From the NCBI RefSeq assembly GCF_003614925.1, contig NZ_QYLP01000100.1:61927-125926 (forward strand): a stretch of DNA of 64,000 nt. Reading direction: 5' to 3'. The notes under the pieces were generated by a model. The model searched no databases. It was not told the origin of the DNA and saw nothing but the letters and a program-made list of their open reading frames with translations. Source of the stretch: Arthrobacter celericrescens (GTDB lineage Bacteria > Actinomycetota > Actinomycetes > Actinomycetales > Micrococcaceae). The position numbers and the translations under genes were made by a program. This document shows, piece after piece, positions 59,223-64,000 of the stretch; position 1 is the stretch's first letter; each line of letters starts with the position of its first letter.

Positions 59223-59699
59223 ATGACGGTCTCGTTTACCTGCCGGACCCGGCTGGCCATGGCCCCGGAGGTGGCCTTCGACCTCTCCCGCAGCGTGGAC
59301 GTCCACCTCGGCTCCATGGCCAAGTCCAATGAACGGGCGGTGGCCGGCGTGACTGCCGGGCTGATGTCCCTGGGCGACACGGTCACCTGGCGGGCCCGGC
59401 ACTTCGGACTGCCGGTGCGGATGACCAGCCGGATCACGCAGTTCAGCTTCCCGGAGTCCTTCACCGACGAGCAGGAGCGCGGTCCGTTCCGTGCCTTCCG
59501 GCACGTGCACGAATTCCTGCCCGACGCTTCGGCGCCCGACGGTTCAGCGCCCGACGGCGGCGGGACCCTCATGGTCGACCACGTCGAGTTCACCGCGCCG
59601 TTCGGAATTCTTGGCCGCCTGGTGGAGAAGGCTTTCCTGGGCCGCTACCTGCAGCACCTGATCGAAGAACGGAACAGGTACCTGCAGGGATCGAAGTAG
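59223..59699 (+). CDS. SRPBCC family protein (cyclase/dehydrase-like)
   Basis: A 158-residue protein with the START/Bet v1-like pattern of small SRPBCC proteins: the opening TVSFTCRTRLAMAPEVAFDLSRSVDVH, the strand pattern GDTVTWRARHFGLPVRMTSRITQF, and an HVEFTAPFGILGRLVEKAFLGRYLQHLIEERN helix. It binds hydrophobic ligands in a cavity; ligand unknown. Contains a small internal repeat, SAPDGSAPDG. Confidence 0.83.
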   Translation: MTVSFTCRTRLAMAPEVAFDLSRSVDVHLGSMAKSNERAVAGVTAGLMSLGDTVTWRARHFGLPVRMTSRITQFSFPESFTDEQERGPFRAFRHVHEFLPDASAPDGSAPDGGGTLMVDHVEFTAPFGILGRLVEKAFLGRYLQHLIEERNRYLQGSK

Positions 59700-59705
59700 T
59701 GCGCC

Positions 59706-60119
59706 CTACTCCGCCACCAGCTCCACTTCGTAGCCGTCCGAGTTGATCAGGAAAGCGGCGTAGTGCTCCGGGCCCCCGGCGTGCGGGTACTTGTCCGCGT
59801 AGAGCTCGAACCAGTCCGAGTCCACGGCGAGCTCCCTCAGCCGGTCCACGTTGTCCCGGCTGCCGCCGTGGAACGCCACGTGGTTCATGCCGGCGTCGGT
59901 GCGGCGGTGGATGGTGCTGGTGAGGTCGGGAGACTGTTCAACCACCACATACGCGGAGCCGAGTTTCCAGCTGCAGCCGTTGGGCCACTTCCGGTACGGT
60001 GTGTAGCCGAGCTCGGTGAGCAGCCAGCCCCACTCGGCGGCCGCGCGGTCGAAATGCGGGACCCAGATTTCCAGATGGTGCAGCATACCCACTGACGAAC
60101 CCACAGAAGCATCGGCCAT
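59706..60119 (-). CDS. VOC family protein (single glyoxalase domain)
   Basis: A 137-residue glyoxalase/bleomycin-resistance-fold protein. HHLEIWVPHFDRAAAEWGWLL starts the first beta-alpha-beta unit, NHVAFHGG and the final DGYEVELV complete it. Start alternatives are 60119 (MADASVGS) and 60086 (MLHHLEIW). The first 15 bases of the longer form are repeated in inverted orientation just upstream, so the ATG would be locked in a 16-bp-stem hairpin. Activity unknown. Confidence 0.85.
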   Translation of the reverse strand: MADASVGSSVGMLHHLEIWVPHFDRAAAEWGWLLTELGYTPYRKWPNGCSWKLGSAYVVVEQSPDLTSTIHRRTDAGMNHVAFHGGSRDNVDRLRELAVDSDWFELYADKYPHAGGPEHYAAFLINSDGYEVELVAE

Positions 60120-60151
60120 CTGCCGAGTCTAAGGCGATGGCCGATGCTTCT
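60105..60151. repeat. Inverted repeat covering the start codon of a VOC gene
   Basis: AGAAGCATCGGCCATC at 60105-60120 is the exact reverse complement of GATGGCCGATGCTTCT at 60136-60151, with a 15-bp spacer. The left arm contains codons 1-5 of the VOC gene. An mRNA hairpin would sequester the start codon. Confidence 0.75.
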
Positions 60152-60158
60152 GGTAGGA

Positions 60159-60188
60159 GGCGCCGGTGGGCGGGGCGAAGCCGGCGCC
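60159..60188 (-). terminator. Hairpin directly after the MHS transporter stop
   Basis: GGCGCCGG at 60159-60166 pairs with CCGGCGCC at 60181-60188 with a 14-nt loop, beginning 1 nt after the transporter stop codon on the minus strand. Together with the next hairpin it forms a tandem pair. Confidence 0.55.
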
Positions 60189-60189
60189 C

Positions 60190-61800
60190 CTAGGAGACGG
60201 CTACGGGTTCCTTCGAGGTTTCCGGCTGCGTGCCGTTGCCGGAAGCCGGCGTGCCGGCCACGTCCTCGAACGGCATCTCGTCCAGGTCGAGCAGCGGGTT
60301 CTCGTCCTGGGTGGCCACGAGTTCGCGGGCCTCGGCCGGAGTGTCCACGCTCGGCATGGAGCCGGGCAGCGGGCGCTGGGCCGACTCCTTCAGGAAGTAG
60401 ATGGTGACTGCGCCGACCACGGACGTGCCCATGAGGTAGTAGGCGGGCATCATGTCGTTGCCGGTGCCCTGGATGAGGGCGTCGACGATGAGCGGCGTGG
60501 TGCCGCCGAAGATCGCCACGGAGAAGTTATAGGCGATGCCCATTCCGCCATAACGGCTCGACGTCGGGAACAGGGCCGGGAGCGCTGAAGCCAGGTTCGC
60601 GATGTAGAAGGTCACCGGGAAGGCGATCAGGGCCAGGCCGGCCAGGGTGGACCAAATCTCGCCGATGCCGATCAGCAGGAACGCGGGAACCGAGAACAGG
60701 ATGGTGCTGCCGGCGCCGATCCACAACACGGGGCGGCGGCCGATGCGGTCCGAGAGCTTGCCGGTGAGCGGAATGCAGAGGGCCATGATGACCAGCACGG
60801 GGATAGTGAGCAGCGTGCCGTGGACGGGATCGTAGCCCTTGGCCGTGGTGAGGTACGTGGGCATGTAGGAAGTCAGGGCGTAGCCCACCGTGTTGGCGGC
60901 GGCGGCCAGGATCATGGCAATCAGGATCTGGCGCCAGTAGGCCTTGATGATCCCGATCGGTCCCTTGGCCACGGCGGCGTCACCGGCAGCGGCTTCGGCG
61001 GCGTGCGCTTCCTGGGCGTCGAGGGCGGCCTGGAACTGCGGGGACTCCTCGATCTTGTTCCGGAAGTAGATCGCAATCGCGCCGAGCGGTCCGGCGATCA
61101 GGAACGGCAGGCGCCAGCCCCATTCCTCCATGGCTGCCTGGCCCAGCGTCAGCTGCAGCATGGACACGAGGGCGGCACCGAGTGCGAAGCCGATGTAGGA
61201 ACCCATGTCCAGGAAGCTCGCGAAGAAGCCGCGGCGCTTGTCCGGCGCATATTCGCTAACGAAGGTGGTGGCACCGGCGTACTCACCGCCGGTGGAGAAG
61301 CCCTGGACGAGCTTCAGGATCACCAGGAGGGCTGCGGCCCAGATGCCTATCTGTGCGTACCCGGGCAGGATGCCGACGGCGAAGGTGCTTGCCGCCATCA
61401 GCATCAGGGTCGCTGCGAGGACCTTCTGGCGGCCCACCTTGTCGCCGAGCCAGCCGAAGAAAACGCCGCCGAGCGGGCGCGCGATGAAGGTGGCGGCAAA
61501 GGTGCCGAGCAGGAACAGGGTCTGCACCGCCGGGTCCGCTTCGGGAAGGAAGACCGGACCCATCGTGGTGATCAGGTAGCCAAAGACACCGACGTCGTAC
61601 CATTCCATGGTGTTGCCGACGATGGTTCCGCCAAGGGCTTTCTTGAGCATCGGCTGGTCCACGACGTTGACGTCGGAAACCTTGAGCCGGCGGCGGACGG
61701 GAAACTTCAATTTAGAGGTACCGCGGGGTGTGGGTGCGGTAAGTCCGGAGGCGTTCCTGGCGCCTACCGGAGAGTCGGTGATGCTTTGGTCTGTGGGCAT
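60190..61800 (-). CDS. MHS-family MFS transporter (ProP-like)
   Basis: A 536-residue metabolite:H+ symporter. Family motifs include GGTIVGNTMEWYDVGVFGYL, PLGGVFFGWLGDKVGRQKVL, VQGFSTGGEYAGATTFVSEYAP, and MEEWGWRLPFLIAGPLG. Close relatives transport proline, betaine, shikimate or citrate; substrate cannot be fixed. The N-terminal 45 residues and C-terminal 60 residues are hydrophilic extensions. ATG 61800 follows AGGAGGGG; the ribosome site lies in a short CCTCCTAAGGAGG palindrome at 61808-61820. Confidence 0.9.
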   Translation of the reverse strand: MPTDQSITDSPVGARNASGLTAPTPRGTSKLKFPVRRRLKVSDVNVVDQPMLKKALGGTIVGNTMEWYDVGVFGYLITTMGPVFLPEADPAVQTLFLLGTFAATFIARPLGGVFFGWLGDKVGRQKVLAATLMLMAASTFAVGILPGYAQIGIWAAALLVILKLVQGFSTGGEYAGATTFVSEYAPDKRRGFFASFLDMGSYIGFALGAALVSMLQLTLGQAAMEEWGWRLPFLIAGPLGAIAIYFRNKIEESPQFQAALDAQEAHAAEAAAGDAAVAKGPIGIIKAYWRQILIAMILAAAANTVGYALTSYMPTYLTTAKGYDPVHGTLLTIPVLVIMALCIPLTGKLSDRIGRRPVLWIGAGSTILFSVPAFLLIGIGEIWSTLAGLALIAFPVTFYIANLASALPALFPTSSRYGGMGIAYNFSVAIFGGTTPLIVDALIQGTGNDMMPAYYLMGTSVVGAVTIYFLKESAQRPLPGSMPSVDTPAEARELVATQDENPLLDLDEMPFEDVAGTPASGNGTQPETSKEPVAVS

Positions 61801-62012
61801 TTGGGCCCCTCCTAAGGAGGTCATTTGCTTGCGACGTACAGCTGCCCCGCTCCGGGCAGGGTTTCAATTTTACGCGGGTTCGGGTCACACCAAGGGCTCC
61901 CGCGGTGCTGGTCGGACGGTTCAGGGCCCATCTGTTGCGTATCGCGGAACAGGTTTCGCCCCGGAATCCCGCGGGAATCCGCGGATTTCCGGCCCTTCGA
62001 TGCCGTCGTTAT

Positions 62013-62825
62013 CTAATCGTGACCTTCGGGGGTCGATTCGGGCCTGAATCCGAGCACAACCGTCGCATCAAGTTCCTCGGACCGCAGCACCTCCGGACGC
62101 AGGCCGGCGGCATCGAACAGGGCCGCCGTGCGCGGTGCCTGCCGGACGCTTGTTTCGATCAGGAGGCGGCCGCCCGGCGCCAGCCACAACGGAGCCTCCG
62201 CGACGGTCCGCCGCTGCACCGCCAAACCGTCCGATCCGCCGTCGAGCGCTATGAGCGGCTCATGGAGGCGGGCCTCCTGGGGCATGGTCCCGATATCCAT
62301 TGACGGCACATAAGGCGCGTTGACCAGCAGCACGTCCACGCGGCCGCGCAGGCCCGGCGGCAGCGCCGCGTACAGGTCGCCCTCATGGACCCGCCCGCCG
62401 GCCGGCTCGATGTTGCGGCGCGCGCAGCGGACGGCGGCCGGTTCGATGTCCGTCGCGTGCAGCTCTATGCCCGGAACCTCCGCCGCGAGGGCGGCACCCA
62501 CTGCGCCGGTTCCGCAGCAGAGGTCGACGACGGCGGAGCCCGGCCGGGCGAACCGCGTACCCAGCTCGACGAGGTACTCCGTGCGGCGGCGCGGGACGAA
62601 GACGCCGGGGTCGACCGCGATGCGCAGGCCGCGGAACCCGGCCCAGCCGAGGACCTGCTCGAGGGGGAAACCGGCAATGCGCTGTTTAGCCATCCGCTCC
62701 AGGTCCTGCGGCGAGCCTGCCTCGGCGAGGAGCAGTTCTGCCTCTTCCTCGGCGAAGACGCAGCCTGCCGAACGGAGTCGGAGGGTGAGGTCGGAACGGG
62801 TGTGGTTCGCGGGGTAAGTAGTCAT
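62013..62825 (-). CDS. PrmC/HemK-related N5-glutamine methyltransferase
   Basis: A 270-residue SAM-dependent methyltransferase with a short N-terminal helical domain, then VFVPRRRTEYLVE, the SAM site VVDLCCGTGAVGAAL (about 98-112), DIEP, and N169-A-P-Y172 where classical PrmC has NPPY. That variant matches the actinobacterial PrmC-related subfamily, annotated as putative protein N(5)-glutamine methyltransferases. The target could be a glutamine in a release-factor-like or unrelated protein. AAAGG precedes the ATG. Transcribed alone. Confidence 0.88.
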   Translation of the reverse strand: MTTYPANHTRSDLTLRLRSAGCVFAEEEAELLLAEAGSPQDLERMAKQRIAGFPLEQVLGWAGFRGLRIAVDPGVFVPRRRTEYLVELGTRFARPGSAVVDLCCGTGAVGAALAAEVPGIELHATDIEPAAVRCARRNIEPAGGRVHEGDLYAALPPGLRGRVDVLLVNAPYVPSMDIGTMPQEARLHEPLIALDGGSDGLAVQRRTVAEAPLWLAPGGRLLIETSVRQAPRTAALFDAAGLRPEVLRSEELDATVVLGFRPESTPEGHD

Positions 62826-63257
62826 GGGAGAGCCTTTCGGGATACCGAGGGGTGCTCTCCGGCCCGCTACGCCCGGAAGGGAAGCGGCTGCGGGGGAGCA
62901 CCCGTACTGCCATTGCGTTGATGGGTCTCACCTCCTGGATCCGGGACCTGCGCGGGTCGTCTGAGTTGCAATGCTAGCCGACGCTCCGAAAATTCGGGGG
63001 TTCACAAGGGACGGGAGTCTGCTTAGGGTAGTGGGCATGGGAACACTGATTTTTGAGTAGACCGGCCTGTCCGGGCTTGTCCCGAACCGCCGTGTTTGAT
63101 CCGAACAAAAATCCACGCCTGGTGAGGCCATGCCTCCGCGTCGTTCCCCTTTTTACGCATCGGAACGGTTTTTCCCTTCAAGTTCCGCAGCAAGAAGGCA
63201 CCCTGAACGCCGCATCTCCGGCACCTCTGACGGCATTGACGCTAAGGAGAGCACTGT
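62826..63257. other. 432-bp intergenic region
   Basis: No convincing gene. On the minus strand the leader of the PrmC-like gene contains complementary GGGTGCTC and GAGCACCC segments that could pair around a long loop. On the plus strand the region becomes AT-richer near 63050-63180 (TTTTTGAG, CCCCTTTTT, GGTTTTTCCC), probably promoter DNA for the small gene at 63258. Confidence 0.6.
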
Positions 63258-63452
63258 ATGACTGCGGAATCCCCGAACAGAGCCGCCGCGGAAGGCGGCA
63301 TCATGTCCAAGCTGAGCGACGCCCAGCGGGAAATGCTGGAGCGGAAGTCCCGCGGCAGCTCCGGTCCCGGCTGGCAAAGCACCGGCCGCGGACACAAGCC
63401 CACGCACACCAGCGGAAAACTCGCCAAGACCGAAAAGAAGGTCCGCTGGTAA
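63258..63452 (+). CDS. Small basic hypothetical protein (64 aa)
   Basis: Not recognised by family. A helical stretch MSKLSDAQREMLERKSRG precedes a Gly/His/Lys-rich tail with GRGHKPTHTSGKLAKTEKKVRW. It looks like a small basic nucleic-acid- or ribosome-binding protein, but this is only from composition. AAGGAG lies 8 nt upstream of ATG 63258; an internal ATG at 63303 would give the 49-residue form. Followed 58 bp later by another small basic gene. Confidence 0.7.
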   Translation: MTAESPNRAAAEGGIMSKLSDAQREMLERKSRGSSGPGWQSTGRGHKPTHTSGKLAKTEKKVRW

Positions 63453-63510
63453 CGCTGACAGCACCCCTGAAACATTGCGTACCCCTGAAGTACCGCGGAA
63501 AGGAAGAACA

Positions 63511-63771
63511 ATGGCCGAGAACCATGCAGGACAGAAGATCAATCCGGAGCTCGCCGAGCACCTGACCGGAGCCATGGACATGGCACCGATGCCCGAACCC
63601 GCCGCCGTAGCCACTACCTTCGCTTCGGCCAAGGGAACGGCCTGGCCGGACGGGAACGGCAAACGCCGGCACCCCAAGGAACGCGGCACCAGCCACGGCC
63701 GTTCGGGCCAGGGCGCTGCCGTGACGGCGGTGCACCGCACCAGCCGTCCGCAGATGCCGCACTCCTCCTAA
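63511..63771 (+). CDS. Small hypothetical protein (86 aa)
   Basis: Not recognised. The N-terminal half is acidic to neutral (ENHAGQKINPELAEHLTGAMDMAPMPEP), the C-terminal half is basic and Gly/Ser/His-rich (GNGKRRHPKERGTSHGRSG). AAAGGAAG lies just upstream of ATG 63511. Probably in one transcript with the preceding small basic protein. The shared basic, low-complexity tails suggest a related role. Confidence 0.65.
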   Translation: MAENHAGQKINPELAEHLTGAMDMAPMPEPAAVATTFASAKGTAWPDGNGKRRHPKERGTSHGRSGQGAAVTAVHRTSRPQMPHSS

Positions 63772-63862
63772 CAGGCTGACCCAAGCCGTCAACTGGAGAT
63801 CCGGCCCAACTAGCTCGCATTTAACGTCGTTTTGACATGAAAATTCGGTGAGGCGGGCTGCA

Positions 63863-64000
63863 CTATCCAGTCTGGTGCAGGGGTTCGAGGGTGACATGGT
63901 AGCCGAGTGATTGGAGCTGTCCGAGTGCTCGGGCCTTGGCTCTGGCCGGGGTGCGGTTGGTGAAGTAGTCGGCTCCGGGATCCTTGTAGAGTTCGCCGGT
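63863..64000 (-). CDS. Probable transposase, C-terminal end (truncated by the window edge)
   Basis: The last 45 codons of a minus-strand gene running past the right edge. The readable end, ELYKDPGADYFTNRTPAR followed by LGQLQSLGYHVTLEP, resembles the conserved tail of actinobacterial insertion-sequence transposases (DYxxRxxPxRAxxRAxxQLxxLGYxVTL). The IS family cannot be named from this fragment. It marks a possible mobile element just beyond the window. Confidence 0.45.
   Translation of the reverse strand, partial: TGELYKDPGADYFTNRTPARAKARALGQLQSLGYHVTLEPLHQTG

Noticed and set aside
62686..62931. Possible leader peptide or upstream gene for the PrmC-like methyltransferase
   Set aside because: The frame has no ribosome site, is Arg/Pro-rich and overlaps the true gene in another frame.
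1..64000. CRISPR array, rRNA, prophage or plasmid replication module
   Set aside because: No regularly spaced repeats, no rRNA-like conserved stretches, and no integrase, capsid or replication-initiator proteins were seen.

Overview
The window is high-GC DNA from an actinobacterium, most likely a soil Micrococcaceae member (Arthrobacter, Pseudarthrobacter or Paenarthrobacter). This is inferred from codon bias, a desABCD desferrioxamine operon behind a DtxR/IdeR-type iron box, and a copper amine oxidase in which every catalytic residue I could place sits at a constant +16 offset from the numbering I recall for Arthrobacter globiformis amine oxidase. No rRNA, tRNA, CRISPR array, phage module or plasmid function was seen. 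It reads as chromosome rich in small catabolic operons, each beside its own regulator. I count 62 protein-coding loci, including one frameshifted gene and one truncated gene at the right edge.

Layout. 40-4530: two overlapping small unknown genes, a DapA-family lyase plus MFS exporter divergent from a MocR regulator, and dodecin. 4789-15025: a frameshifted Tat-exported small protein, a GntR/FadR regulator, a secreted GH13 alpha-amylase with two C-terminal X25-type modules, then a lactonase divergent from a four-gene acid-sugar operon (DUF1537 kinase, LtnD-type dehydrogenase, GntP permease, class II aldolase). The same palindrome lies upstream of the FadR gene and of the acid-sugar operon, so these appear to form one regulon. 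15022-24855: a 953-residue Orn/Lys/Arg decarboxylase, Tat flavodoxin, aldo/keto reductase with an XRE regulator, a duplicated-domain Lrp regulator divergent from an MFS plus M20 hydrolase operon, and a DUF1304 protein. 24877-29371: TetR divergent from an MDR oxidoreductase with two operators, then an acyltransferase, a GNAT protein and two small proteins.

29859-35360 is the desferrioxamine operon (decarboxylate, N-hydroxylate, acylate, condense), with each junction overlapping by 4 bp. 35488-38937 holds a 3-oxoadipate or acetoacetate CoA-transferase plus thiolase operon divergent from IclR, with twin 15-bp motifs at the two starts. 39070-45337 holds small unknowns, an FAD monooxygenase, and an SLC13/MatC-like transporter plus PrpF isomerase divergent from LysR. 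45358-50070 is a tightly overlapped RidA - DUF1028 - M20 hydrolase - AspA operon divergent from another LysR.

50887-58093 is a primary-amine utilisation locus: TetR and copper amine oxidase on the minus strand; a small His-bearing membrane protein, aldehyde dehydrogenase, APC permease and SDR on the plus strand. 58017-64000 contains a FUSC-like membrane protein, SRPBCC and VOC proteins, a ProP-like MHS transporter, a PrmC-related methyltransferase, two small basic proteins and the tail of a probable transposase. The most interesting parts are the acid-sugar regulon (known C4 isomerase and decarboxylase absent, a class II aldolase present) and the RidA-DUF1028-M20-AspA operon.
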